Shown: in pieces, positions 19,385-28,273 of the stretch
Numbering within the stretch: the first letter of the stretch is position 1
How the letters are laid out: every line of letters begins with the position of its first letter
The notes under the pieces: generated by a model
What the model was told of the DNA's origin: nothing
What the model saw: only the letters and a program-made list of their open reading frames with translations
Database searches by the model: none
Program-made: the position numbers and the translations under genes
NCBI RefSeq assembly: GCF_019355055.1
Contig: NZ_CP048411.1
Location: 3,251,501-3,315,500 of the forward strand
Origin: Pseudomonas sp. MTM4
Lineage (GTDB): Bacteria; Pseudomonadota; Gammaproteobacteria; Pseudomonadales; Pseudomonadaceae
Length of the DNA stretch: 64,000 nt
Reading direction: 5' to 3'

Positions 19385-21511
19385 ATGCTGGATGCCAATC
19401 AAGCGCATATCACCCTCGCCATTACCGGCGCCGAAACTGATCTGCAGGTACTGGGTTTCGAAGGCCAGGAAAAGCTCAACCAACCCTACCGCTTCGATAT
19501 CGAAGTGGTCAGCGAGCGGCCTGACCTCGATCTCGAGACTCTGATCAACCGCCCTGCCTATCTCGCTTTCGGCCCCGCTGGCAGGGGCGTGCACGGCGTG
19601 ATCCACAGCATCGGCCAGGGTGACTCCGGCAAGCGTCTGACCCGCTATACCCTGAATCTTCGTCCGCAACTGGCCTATCTGGGTCACAGCCATGATCAGC
19701 GCATTTTCCAGCACCTCAGCGCGCCGCAGATCATCGCCCAGGTGCTGGAAGCCCACGGCATCCAGGCCGACGCCTACCGCTTCCAGCTTGGTCACGCTTA
19801 TCCCGAGCGCGCCTACTGCGTGCAGTACGACGAATCCGACCTGCATTTCATTCAGCGGCTATGCGAGGAGGAAGGCATCAGCTTCCACTTCCAGCACAGC
19901 GAAGCCGGCCACGTCCTGGTGTTCGGCGACGATCAGACGGTGTTTCCGAAGCTGGCGCCGGTGGCCTACCAGCAGGATTCCGGCCTGGTCGCCGACCGGG
20001 CAGTCGTCAAGCGTTTCGGCGTGCGCCTGGAAACCCGAAGCAGCCATGCCACCTTCCGCGACTACGACTTCGAACAGCCCAGGCTTCAGATGGAAACCGG
20101 CTACGGCAGCGAGTTCGCGCCGACGCTGGAGGTCTACGACTACCCCGGCCGCTTCACCACCCGCGTCCGTGGCAAGCACTTGGCTAAACGCAGCCTGGAG
20201 CGCCTGCGCGCAGACTACGAACTGGCCGAAGGCCTCAGCGACGCTTACCTGGCGTGCGGCCATTTTCTCGCCCTCACCGACCATCCCCGGCAACAGTGGA
20301 ACGACCTCTGGCTGCTCACCGAAGTGTTCCATCAGGGTAAGCAGCCACAGGTGCTGGAAGAGTCGATTAATGATGTCTCGGATGCGCTCCGCCCTGCCCC
20401 CTCTCCCCGCTGGGGCGCCCGGCTTAGGGGGGAGGGGAAAGGCCACACCGACTTTCAACAAGGCTACCGCAACCATTTCACCGCCACTCCCTGGGACATC
20501 TTCTACCGCCCCCAGCTCGACCACCTCAAACCCAAAGTCTTAGGCAGCCAAACCGCCGTCGTCACCGGCCCTGCCAGCGAAGAAATCCACTGCGACCAAT
20601 ACGGCCGAGTGAAAGTACAGTTCCATTGGGACCGCCAGGGCCAGGCCAACGACAAGGCAAGTTGCTGGCTGCGCGTCTCCAGCAGTTGGGCTGGCGATCG
20701 CTATGGCGGCATCGCCATCCCGCGAGTCGGCATGGAGGTACTGGTGACCTTCCTCGAAGGCGATCCCGACCAGCCATTGATTACCGGCTGCCTGTACCAC
20801 GCCGAACATGTCGTGCCTTATGAACTGCCGGCCCACAAGACCCGCACCGTCTTCAAAACCCTCAGCTCACCCGGTGGCGAGGGCTACAACGAACTGCGCA
20901 TCGAAGACCGTAAGGGCGCCGAACAGATCTACGTGCATGCCCAGCGCGACTGGGACCAGAACATCCAGCACGACCAGAAGATCCGCGTCGGCCACGAACG
21001 CCATGACACCGTCGAGGCCAACAGCTACAGCGAATTCCAGACCGAAGAACACCGCACCACCCACGGCGACCGCAAGACCGAAGTCAGAGCCAACGACCAT
21101 CTGACCGTGGGCAACACCCAACACATCAAGATAGGCAGCGGCCAGCTCGTCGAAGCCGGCGATGAAATTCACTACTACGCCGGCAGCAAAGTCGTCATCG
21201 ACGCCGGCATGGAACTCACCGCTTCAGGCGGCGGCAGCTTCCTCAAGCTCGATCCCAGTGGCGTAACGCTGAGTGGCGCCACTATCAAGATGAATTCCGG
21301 CGGGGCAGCGGGTAAGGGCTCGGGGCTGAAGATTCTCATGCCAGCGCTAGCTAACGCGGCAGACAAGGACCAAGCCGGCGCCAAGCCAAAACTGGCCCTG
21401 GCCAACACTCAGCTACAGATGGCCCGTAAAGCGAGGCATATCGGGGCCAGTCGCTGCCCGATCTGCGAAGCCTGCAGAGAAGGCGTTTGCGACACTGGTG
21501 CGGCCACATGA
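19385..21511 (+). CDS. vgrG: Type VI secretion tip protein VgrG
   Basis: A 708-residue spike protein. Residues 1 to about 390 form the gp27-like base, with YCVQYDESDLHFIQRLCEEEGISFHF as the family hallmark region. An OB-fold gp5-like domain follows (about 395-470, SSWAGDRYGGIAIPRVGMEVLVTF in part), then the repetitive beta-helix needle to about 640. A 70-residue tail ends with four cysteines at 691, 694, 697 and 702. Compared with ordinary VgrG proteins, about 20 extra residues (near 334-356) interrupt the region before FQQGYRNHF and are encoded by a GC-rich palindromic repeat. GGAGG lies seven bases before the ATG. It heads a four-gene effector cluster. Confidence 0.93.
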   Translation: MLDANQAHITLAITGAETDLQVLGFEGQEKLNQPYRFDIEVVSERPDLDLETLINRPAYLAFGPAGRGVHGVIHSIGQGDSGKRLTRYTLNLRPQLAYLGHSHDQRIFQHLSAPQIIAQVLEAHGIQADAYRFQLGHAYPERAYCVQYDESDLHFIQRLCEEEGISFHFQHSEAGHVLVFGDDQTVFPKLAPVAYQQDSGLVADRAVVKRFGVRLETRSSHATFRDYDFEQPRLQMETGYGSEFAPTLEVYDYPGRFTTRVRGKHLAKRSLERLRADYELAEGLSDAYLACGHFLALTDHPRQQWNDLWLLTEVFHQGKQPQVLEESINDVSDALRPAPSPRWGARLRGEGKGHTDFQQGYRNHFTATPWDIFYRPQLDHLKPKVLGSQTAVVTGPASEEIHCDQYGRVKVQFHWDRQGQANDKASCWLRVSSSWAGDRYGGIAIPRVGMEVLVTFLEGDPDQPLITGCLYHAEHVVPYELPAHKTRTVFKTLSSPGGEGYNELRIEDRKGAEQIYVHAQRDWDQNIQHDQKIRVGHERHDTVEANSYSEFQTEEHRTTHGDRKTEVRANDHLTVGNTQHIKIGSGQLVEAGDEIHYYAGSKVVIDAGMELTASGGGSFLKLDPSGVTLSGATIKMNSGGAAGKGSGLKILMPALANAADKDQAGAKPKLALANTQLQMARKARHIGASRCPICEACREGVCDTGAAT
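20397..20437. repeat. GC-rich palindromic repeat inserted in frame in vgrG
   Basis: A C-rich arm (20397-20408) and a nearly complementary G-rich arm (20427-20437) form a hairpin inside vgrG. The core resembles the CCCTCTCCCC/GGGGAGAGGG palindrome at 50676-50698. It keeps the frame and adds a low-complexity Pro/Arg/Gly segment. Confidence 0.65.
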
Positions 21512-22362
21512 ACGATCAGTTACGACAGTGGCTCGATGAGCAGCAGGCGCAACAACGGCAACTGCTGCTCGTCATCGACAGCCTGGCCGAACCCAATCCC
21601 ATTCAGGAGCTGTTTGCCAGCAACCTGATGCAGGATTACGTCAATCTCTACCAGGGAACCGAATTTGCCGACTTAGCGGATATCGGTCCGTGGCTGGTCG
21701 CCTTGAGCGTCTCCGAGGTTGCGCAGATCCAGCCATTGCTCGATGCGCCTGAGCGCAATTGGGGCTGGCTGGCAAGTGCCGACCGCATCGATCTAACTGC
21801 CCTTGCGCAGCACTGGCGGGAACGCATGCAGGTCGATGAGAAAGGGCAGCGCTCGCTTTACCGATTTCAGGACAGCCGCGTTATCGCTCGCCATCTTGCC
21901 GAACTTGCACCGGCACAGCAGCCGTTGCTGCTCGGCCCCCTGAACAGCGCTCTTTGCTGGGATGGTGAGTGTTGGCAGTGCTTCGATAATGCACGACCGG
22001 GACAATACCCCGCTCCATTCGAAGCAGCCTGGCTGACCTTGCCTGAGCCGGATACCGTGGTGCGGGAAATCCAGCGCCATAACCTGACGCTTTGGCTGTG
22101 GCAGAACCATTCGGCGGCTACCGCCCGGCTAGCTGAAACGCGAGTACTGAGCGATTGGTTGGATGAGCAACTAGATAAAGCCGAGCACTGGCGGTGGAAG
22201 CCTTTGGAGCACATACAGTTCCTGTTGCGTTATCAACTCGATCCTGAATTCGCGGAACATCCCGCCTGGAAACCTGAGGAACGGGAATCTCCAGAGGCGC
22301 ATTTCGTCAGGCTCAGCCAAGAGTTAAACGCAGCTTTTATTCCACGGGAACAACAGTCATGA
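21508..22362 (+). CDS. DUF4123 protein, probable T6SS effector adaptor
   Basis: A 284-residue soluble protein with an N-terminal DUF4123 domain (about 15-140: LLLVIDSL, LYQGTEFADLADIGPWLVAL). DUF4123 proteins (Tap/Tec family) load a specific effector onto its VgrG and are encoded between the two. The start at 21508 overlaps the vgrG stop codon (ATGA); the alternative 21487 start lies within vgrG. Its own stop overlaps the next start in the same way, so the cluster is translationally coupled. The C-terminal 140 residues have no recognised domain and are Trp- and Glu-rich. The role is inferred from family and context. Confidence 0.85.
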   Translation: MNDQLRQWLDEQQAQQRQLLLVIDSLAEPNPIQELFASNLMQDYVNLYQGTEFADLADIGPWLVALSVSEVAQIQPLLDAPERNWGWLASADRIDLTALAQHWRERMQVDEKGQRSLYRFQDSRVIARHLAELAPAQQPLLLGPLNSALCWDGECWQCFDNARPGQYPAPFEAAWLTLPEPDTVVREIQRHNLTLWLWQNHSAATARLAETRVLSDWLDEQLDKAEHWRWKPLEHIQFLLRYQLDPEFAEHPAWKPEERESPEAHFVRLSQELNAAFIPREQQS

Positions 22363-23099
22363 CCTATTTCCCTAAGACGTCACGCATCTCAACTCTACTT
22401 TGGCCTTGTCTACTGGCGACTTCCCTAAGTGCCTGTAGCGCACTCGGCTCACTCGGCGGAGAGATCTTTACCTTTGAAGGCGAGTTGCCACCTAATTTTT
22501 CCCTCAAGGCACAAGCGGAATATGACGTCGCCAATGAGTGTAGCGGCCGTAGCCAGGTCAAAACATTCGAGCAGGATTATGGGAAATCTTCCCAGCAGTA
22601 TCGTTTTAAAGTTCCAGTTAATTACCGTTTTGGGCTTTGCGAGATGCAACTGGGTAAGGTCAAGCTGTTTATATATGGCCGCTATGGTGAAAAAGACTGG
22701 CAGCGAACCTATGACAATGGTGGGTTAGTAATTGTCGATAAGCTTCCTGAGGGTGCTCCGGGCTTTGGAGCGGACGGAGTTCTTACCAAGACGGCGATAT
22801 GTACTTGGTGGTTTCAAGAAAGCAAGCTCTATATTGAAATATCGAAACTGCTTAATTGCAAGGGAGCTGGCGCGTATCTAACCAGAGATGAAATGCCTGG
22901 CAAAAAAGTTATGTTGTCGTTTCAAGTGAACGCTGAAGAAGAGCCGTCACACGATGATACGTGGGTGAAATTTCCAGCTGGATGGAAACCGTGCCTACCG
23001 AAACCAGGCTGGCCTAATTGCCAAAAGCCTCCGGTATTTAAAACATTCAGAATGAATGGCCGTGAATGCACCGTTTATCCTAACTGCACGGAATATTAG
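22359..23099 (+). CDS. Predicted lipoprotein, candidate immunity protein for the lipase effector
   Basis: A 246-residue protein with a signal peptide and lipobox LSAC (Cys26), so it should be membrane-anchored and face the periplasm. The mature part has about ten Cys residues in conserved-looking spacing (for example near residues 52, 88, 149 and 167, and several in the last 40), suggesting disulfides. I do not recognise the family. It overlaps the DUF4123 gene by four bases and ends immediately before the lipase start codon. Periplasmic lipoproteins next to T6SS lipases are commonly the cognate immunity proteins, hence the call. It is markedly AT-richer than vgrG, which suggests separate acquisition. 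Confidence 0.6.
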   Translation: MTYFPKTSRISTLLWPCLLATSLSACSALGSLGGEIFTFEGELPPNFSLKAQAEYDVANECSGRSQVKTFEQDYGKSSQQYRFKVPVNYRFGLCEMQLGKVKLFIYGRYGEKDWQRTYDNGGLVIVDKLPEGAPGFGADGVLTKTAICTWWFQESKLYIEISKLLNCKGAGAYLTRDEMPGKKVMLSFQVNAEEEPSHDDTWVKFPAGWKPCLPKPGWPNCQKPPVFKTFRMNGRECTVYPNCTEY

Positions 23100-25277
23100 A
23101 TGCTTAAATCAAGCAAGGACGCAACGATACCTATATTGAACTGTCCATTACTCAATTACTGGATCAGCTTTCGTCTCGTGAATGAACATGGCGATGGAGC
23201 CTCTTACGCTGGCCTCAGTTATACGTTGCATGACAGTCAGGGTCAGAAGCTTGAAGGTATCTTGAGTGATGACGGATTCGCGCGGGTAGAAGGCTGTCAT
23301 TGCGGTCCAGCAATCCTGGATATTTCAGCTCAGGATACAGGTGAGTTAGACCCATGGTACAAAAGGCTGAACATTAGAAAATCGTTCAGATTGCCGCTAA
23401 AGGCTCTGCAAGTTGCAGCAGAGCAATCGTCCTCCGGGCCGCGTCGTGCCGATGGCAAAACATATCTAGCGGAAGCTCGCGCATCACAAGAGGGTGCGCG
23501 TTTTTTTCGAGTCGAAGTTAGCAATTTTGCAGAAGCTAGAGGTCATTTACCTGACGCCGACGAGACATGGAAACCGAAGCCTCCGAACATTCCTAAACGA
23601 AATGCAGGTTTACCGGAAGGCCAGCCGGGGATTGTCTTAAGGGTAGAGAACGCTCATTACGTGCTCGAAGTTAAAGCACTGCGCGCCTACAGCCCGCTGA
23701 TCTCAAGAGATAAAGAATTCTGCGCACTGAACGCTTATCACCTAGCTGTAATGAGCACTTTTGCTTATGCCCCCTTCAGCGAGGAGCCGACATCATCTGA
23801 CCGTTATGAATCGTCGCCGCCGCCTTACACATCGCTCGGCAGCATCGGACATGTACTGCAGAGTCAATTGGGTCGCCTGGTCAAGCCGACACAGTTCAAC
23901 ACGGCCGGACCCTACCATTTGCTCTGCGAGGAAGTGCCCTACTCCAAGCGCCTGGAGATCATGCCCTACGATCCCGAGCGTTATACGCAAGAAGCGGAAG
24001 AGGGCTGGAAGAACCCGGAGGATGTGCACTTCCTTTATGACAATGACTCCAGCACCCAGGCGTTCATCACCCACAACGACAAGATCATGCTGATTTCGGT
24101 GCGCGGCACCCAGGAGCTGCTCGCCGACGCTAGCCTTGACCTGGATGCTCGCCAAGTACCCTACGAAAGGAAAGGCCAGGCGCACCGTGGTTTCTACGGC
24201 GGCTTCCTGGCGGTGAAGCCCTTTGTCGAACGTTACATGGAGGCGTTCTACACCGGCGAACAGACACTCATCATCTGTGGGCACAGCCTCGGGGGTGCTA
24301 TCGCCTTGCTGCTGGCGGAATGGCTGCGTTGCCTACCCACTGGCCCCGATGTCGTCCTGTACACCTACGGCGCACCTCGTGCCGGCGACCGTGCGTTCGT
24401 TCAGGCTGCTCAATCGCTGACCCACCATCGCATCGTCAATCACGATGATCCCATTCCCGCCTTGCCGCTACCTTGGATGGATGCCGAGTGGAAACTGGCG
24501 CTGCCTGGTACTGCGCTGCTTTTCAGCTCTCCGGTGGTGGGCATCGTGTTGTTGCTGGCAGGACTGGTCAATCTGCACGGTGATCCCTACGAGCACCATG
24601 GCGAGCAGCGGCATTTCATGCCACGCAAGCCGGGCGGCGGGAGCGAGGCGGCCATTCTCTGGCAGCCGGGCTGTGCACTTATCGACGAGCAAACCTGCGC
24701 GCGCTACGTGGGTGAGATCGCCCTCGACGGGGATATGCCCAAACGCATTCCGCTGTGGGGACCTCATCATTCCAGCGATAGCGGCTACGCTCGGGCTGCC
24801 CTGACGACGCTGCTGCGCTGGCATGACAGCGCCGAGAAACGTGAAGGAGCATTGTTCACCGATGGTGAAATACGCGATATCTACGCTCAGGTAAGGAGCG
24901 TCCAGCAACTCCTGGAGAGCTGGCAGCCACGCTCCTTCAATGAGTTCCGTTGGGAGGCCCGGCGCAGCGGCGACATGCGTTTCTATGGCAAAAGTGATCT
25001 GGAGCTACGCGCCATTTATGCCGACGCGCTCCAGAAAGGCCAACATCTTCGTAACGAGCAGGAGCAGGCCCTCTCACGTGCACAGCAGCGCTTGCTGGCC
25101 CAAGCCGAGCGCGTCGTGACGCAGCGCAGCGTATTTGGCGAGCATGCGGGGCGAGCGGAAATAGTCGAGCTGGTTGCGCAATGGCGGGCCCTTGAAGAAA
25201 ACCAAGCGGCGGAGAAGCTGGCTGGGGTCAGTGTCAAAACTTACCCAGCTATGCCTAGAGGCAAATCGCTCGCCTAA
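23100..25277 (+). CDS. Class 3 lipase, probable Tle-type T6SS effector
   Basis: A 725-residue protein with an alpha/beta-hydrolase lipase_3 domain (about 310-520). The nucleophile elbow is GHSLGG with Ser396. Asp450 in NHDDPIPALP and His505 in GEQRHFMP (or His499/500) are the likely acid and base. A hydrophobic segment at about 468-490 could insert into membranes. The N-terminal 250 residues, with no recognised domain, presumably bind the adaptor or VgrG, and the C-terminus is helical. Its ATG follows the lipoprotein stop codon directly. The context vgrG-DUF4123-lipoprotein-lipase indicates a phospholipase toxin, resembling the Tle2 group. The first 700 bases are AT-rich and the rest is host-like. 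Confidence 0.82.
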   Translation: MLKSSKDATIPILNCPLLNYWISFRLVNEHGDGASYAGLSYTLHDSQGQKLEGILSDDGFARVEGCHCGPAILDISAQDTGELDPWYKRLNIRKSFRLPLKALQVAAEQSSSGPRRADGKTYLAEARASQEGARFFRVEVSNFAEARGHLPDADETWKPKPPNIPKRNAGLPEGQPGIVLRVENAHYVLEVKALRAYSPLISRDKEFCALNAYHLAVMSTFAYAPFSEEPTSSDRYESSPPPYTSLGSIGHVLQSQLGRLVKPTQFNTAGPYHLLCEEVPYSKRLEIMPYDPERYTQEAEEGWKNPEDVHFLYDNDSSTQAFITHNDKIMLISVRGTQELLADASLDLDARQVPYERKGQAHRGFYGGFLAVKPFVERYMEAFYTGEQTLIICGHSLGGAIALLLAEWLRCLPTGPDVVLYTYGAPRAGDRAFVQAAQSLTHHRIVNHDDPIPALPLPWMDAEWKLALPGTALLFSSPVVGIVLLLAGLVNLHGDPYEHHGEQRHFMPRKPGGGSEAAILWQPGCALIDEQTCARYVGEIALDGDMPKRIPLWGPHHSSDSGYARAALTTLLRWHDSAEKREGALFTDGEIRDIYAQVRSVQQLLESWQPRSFNEFRWEARRSGDMRFYGKSDLELRAIYADALQKGQHLRNEQEQALSRAQQRLLAQAERVVTQRSVFGEHAGRAEIVELVAQWRALEENQAAEKLAGVSVKTYPAMPRGKSLA

Positions 25278-25409
25278 CCCGGGGCTCGATGGTGTTGTCG
25301 GAAATTTATCGGCGCGTTCGCTGTAATAGGCGCGACCGAAACACTTAGGACGCGAGGCTTGGTTTGACTGTCCGCCTGCGGAAACTTCGCCCTCCAACTC
25401 CGCGCTGGC

Positions 25410-26765
25410 TCACCCTCTCGTCGTCCCACCCTGCAACTCACGCATCAATAGCCCATATCGCAGATCTATATCTTCCGGCACTGGCAGATAGACGGTGTGG
25501 CCATCGCCGGGAGCGACCTTGATGGCTTCGCCGCGCTTGTTCTCCAGTGCTTCCAGGCGCAGGTTGAGGTTGCCTTGTGGTGTCATCAGTTCCAGCTTAT
25601 CGCCGACGGCGAAGCGGTTCTTCACCTTCACTTCGGCCAGGCCGTTGCGGAGTTCGCCGGTCAGTTCGCCGACGAACTGCTGGCGTTCGGAGAGCGAGAA
25701 GCCGCGTTCGTAGTTCTGGTATTCGTCATGCACGTGGCGGCGTAGGAAGCCTTCGGTGTAGCCGCGGTGGGCGAGGGATTCGAGGGTGTCCATCAGCGAC
25801 TTGTCGAACGGCTTGCCCGCCAGCGTATCGTCGATGGCCTTGCGGTAGACCTGGGCGGTACGCGAGACGTAGTAATGGCTCTTGGTACGGCCCTCGATCT
25901 TCAGCGAACGCACGCCCATCCGTACTAGGCGCTCGACATGCTGCACGGCGCGCAGGTCCTTGGAGTTCATGATGTAGGTGCCGTGTTCGTCCTCGCTGAC
26001 TTCCATGAACTCGCCGGGGCGGCTGGAATCCTCCAGCAGGAACAGCTCGTCGGTGGGCTTGCCCACGCCGAGGGTTGGTTCGGCGCGCTGCACGGCGATC
26101 GGCTCGTACTGGTGCACTACTTCGCCGAGTTCGTTTTCTTTCGCCTCGTGAGTCTTGTATTCCCAGCGGCAAGCGTTGGTGCAGCTGCCCTGGTTGGGGT
26201 CGCGCTTGTTGATGTAGCCCGAGAGCAGGCAGCGGCCGGAATAGGCCATGCACAGCGCGCCGTGGACGAACACCTCCAGCTCCATGCCCGGCACCTGCTC
26301 GCGAATCTCGCCGATCTCCTCCAGCGACAGCTCGCGCGAGAGGATCACCCGGCTCACGCCCTGCTGGTGCCAGAACTTCACCGTGGCCCAGTTCACCGCG
26401 TTGGCCTGCACCGACAAATGAATGATCATCTCGGGGAAATGCTGGCGAACCAGCATGATCAGGCCGGGATCGGACATGATCAGCGCGTCCGGCCCCATCG
26501 CCACCACCGGCTCCAGGTCCCTGATGAAGGTCTTCAGCTTGGCGTTGTGCGGGGCGATGTTGACCACCACGTAGAACTGCTTGCCCAGCGCGTGCGCCTC
26601 GTCGATGCCGAGCTTGAGGTTGGCATGGTCGAACTCGTTGTTGCGTACCCGCAGGCTGTAGCGCGGCTGACCGGCATACACAGCGTCGGCGCCGTAGGCC
26701 AAGGCGTAGCGCATAGATTTCAGGGTGCCGGCGGGCGATAGCAGTTCAGGGTGCGAGCGGGGCAT
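25410..26765 (-). CDS. trhP: tRNA 5-hydroxyuridine modification protein TrhP (YegQ), peptidase U32 family
   Basis: A 451-residue U32-family protein. It opens ELLSPAGTLKSMRYALAYGADAVYAG and contains the family cysteine cluster (CMAYSGRCLLSGY followed by GSCTNACRWEY) plus a further conserved region around IEGRTKSHYYV. YegQ-type members take part, with prephenate-derived chemistry or TrhO as parallel routes, in 5-hydroxyuridine formation at the tRNA wobble position and probably carry an iron-sulfur cluster; older annotation as a collagenase-like peptidase is not supported for this branch. It is a single gene, divergent from the DUF2243 gene. The 132 bases between the lipase and this gene contain nothing I can identify. 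Confidence 0.88.
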   Translation of the reverse strand: MPRSHPELLSPAGTLKSMRYALAYGADAVYAGQPRYSLRVRNNEFDHANLKLGIDEAHALGKQFYVVVNIAPHNAKLKTFIRDLEPVVAMGPDALIMSDPGLIMLVRQHFPEMIIHLSVQANAVNWATVKFWHQQGVSRVILSRELSLEEIGEIREQVPGMELEVFVHGALCMAYSGRCLLSGYINKRDPNQGSCTNACRWEYKTHEAKENELGEVVHQYEPIAVQRAEPTLGVGKPTDELFLLEDSSRPGEFMEVSEDEHGTYIMNSKDLRAVQHVERLVRMGVRSLKIEGRTKSHYYVSRTAQVYRKAIDDTLAGKPFDKSLMDTLESLAHRGYTEGFLRRHVHDEYQNYERGFSLSERQQFVGELTGELRNGLAEVKVKNRFAVGDKLELMTPQGNLNLRLEALENKRGEAIKVAPGDGHTVYLPVPEDIDLRYGLLMRELQGGTTRG

Positions 26766-26945
26766 GGTGGGGTGACTCTATACCGATAAAACGTGCGGAT
26801 TCTAAGGTGTTGCTCGGTGCTTTCACTGAGCCAGATCAAGAACGTGGCGAACTCAGCCGCCGAACCTCAGTCACTCATAAACAGGGCTTGGGTCGACTAC
26901 CACACGTTCCGATACGAGCCAAACCGCCCACATTCGGAGGCCATC

Positions 26946-27413
26946 GTGAGTGCCAAGCCTGTCGATGCCAGGGGCAGCCTGATCGCAACGATCTTTCTCG
27001 GGATCGGCCTGATGGCAGCGGTCGATGAGATCGTCTTTCATCAGATCCTCGCCTGGCACCACTTCTTCGATCGCTCGACGCCTGCCATCTCGCTTCTGTC
27101 CGATGGTTTGTTACATGCAGCCGAGCTGCTGATGCTAGCGGCCGGGTTCTATCTGTTCGTCAAGCTGAGCCGCGAACGAGCTGTCTCGCGCCTACATGCC
27201 TGGGCCGGTTTGTTCTTTGGCGCAGGCGGCTTCCAGCTGTTCGATGGCATCGTCGATCACAAGCTGCTGCGTCTGCATCAGGTGCGGTATGTCGACAATC
27301 TCTTGCCGTACGATCTAGCCTGGAATGGCTTTGGCATTTTGTTATTGGTGATTGGCGTGGTGATCTGGCGACGCGCCGGCGCCAGCCGACCGACTCGCAG
27401 GCCGGGCGCCTAG
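26946..27413 (+). CDS. DUF2243 membrane protein
   Basis: A 155-residue integral membrane protein with about four hydrophobic segments. It carries the DUF2243 hallmarks GIGLMAAVDEIVFHQILAWHHFFD, LSDGLLHA, and LFDGIVDHKLLRLHQVR, rich in His and Asp that may bind metal. I chose the GTG at 26946 because GGAGG lies five bases upstream; a longer frame from 26793 has no such signal and no family similarity. Its stop is three bases from the ctaG-like start, so the two are cotranscribed. Function is unknown; the partner suggests a link to copper or oxidase assembly. Confidence 0.82.
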   Translation: MSAKPVDARGSLIATIFLGIGLMAAVDEIVFHQILAWHHFFDRSTPAISLLSDGLLHAAELLMLAAGFYLFVKLSRERAVSRLHAWAGLFFGAGGFQLFDGIVDHKLLRLHQVRYVDNLLPYDLAWNGFGILLLVIGVVIWRRAGASRPTRRPGA

Positions 27414-27416
27414 CCG

Positions 27417-28226
27417 ATGGCGCACGACGCCCATCTACTGACACTGGCGGGTGCCTTCGTACTGGTGATGCTGACGCTGAACCTGTGGTTCGCCTATGTG
27501 CTCGGTGTGTATCGCCAGCGCAGGCGCCGCAAGGTCTGGAGTTGCTCGCGGCTGGTCAGCTTCACGTTCGGCTGTGTTTTGCTGGTCTTCGCACTTTCGC
27601 CGCCTATGCTCGAGTGGGGTCATGCCGACCTGCGCGGGCACATGTCGCAGCACCTGCTGCTTGGGATGTTCGCGCCTATCGCGCTGATGCTCGGTGCGCC
27701 GGGTACATTGCTGCTGCGTAGCGTGCCGGCGACGACTGCGCGGCGCATCATGGAGATTGCCAGTACCCGACCGGTGCGCTGCCTGACTCATCCGATTGCC
27801 GCGCTGCTATTGGATATTGGTGCGCTCTATCTGTTGTATCTCACACCGCTCTACCGGCTGAGCTTCAGCGAGCCGCTGTTGCACCTGTGGTTGCATGTGC
27901 ATTTCGTGCTGGCTGGTTACCTCTTCAGCTGGTCGATCGCCGGGTCTGATCCCGCGCCATATCGGCCAGGCATGCGGGTGCGGCTGGCGGTACTGTTCGT
28001 CGCCACGGCCGCTCACGCCGTGCTCGGCAAGCTGATGTATGCCTACGGTTTTCCACGGAATGCAGGCCACGACCTGGCAGAAATCGAAGCAGCCGCGCAA
28101 TTGATGTATTACGGCGGTGACTTCGCCGAGCTGCTGCTGGCCATCGTGTTCTTTGCCGCCTGGTATCGGCGACGCCGAATGCCCGATGCGGTCAGCGAAT
28201 GGCAGACGGCAAACCGCCGGGCCTAG
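27417..28226 (+). CDS. CtaG (caa3-type) cytochrome c oxidase assembly membrane protein
   Basis: A 269-residue protein with about seven hydrophobic helices and the caa3_CtaG signature residues: HMSQHLLLGMFAPIALMLGAP, a WLHVHFVLAGYLFSW segment and repeated His pairs in helices. Members assist assembly of caa3-type oxidases, probably by handling copper. No oxidase structural genes lie in the window, so it is separated from any target enzyme. It is coupled to the DUF2243 gene. It is not the unrelated Cox11-type CtaG. Confidence 0.85.
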   Translation: MAHDAHLLTLAGAFVLVMLTLNLWFAYVLGVYRQRRRRKVWSCSRLVSFTFGCVLLVFALSPPMLEWGHADLRGHMSQHLLLGMFAPIALMLGAPGTLLLRSVPATTARRIMEIASTRPVRCLTHPIAALLLDIGALYLLYLTPLYRLSFSEPLLHLWLHVHFVLAGYLFSWSIAGSDPAPYRPGMRVRLAVLFVATAAHAVLGKLMYAYGFPRNAGHDLAEIEAAAQLMYYGGDFAELLLAIVFFAAWYRRRRMPDAVSEWQTANRRA

Positions 28227-28273
28227 CGCGAGCCGGGTCCGGCGGTTCGGGCGCTGCCGTATAGCGAAGAAGC

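Noticed and set aside
26793-26945. Longer start for the DUF2243 protein
   Set aside because: No ribosome-binding site and no family similarity in the added residues; the GTG at 26946 is well placed.
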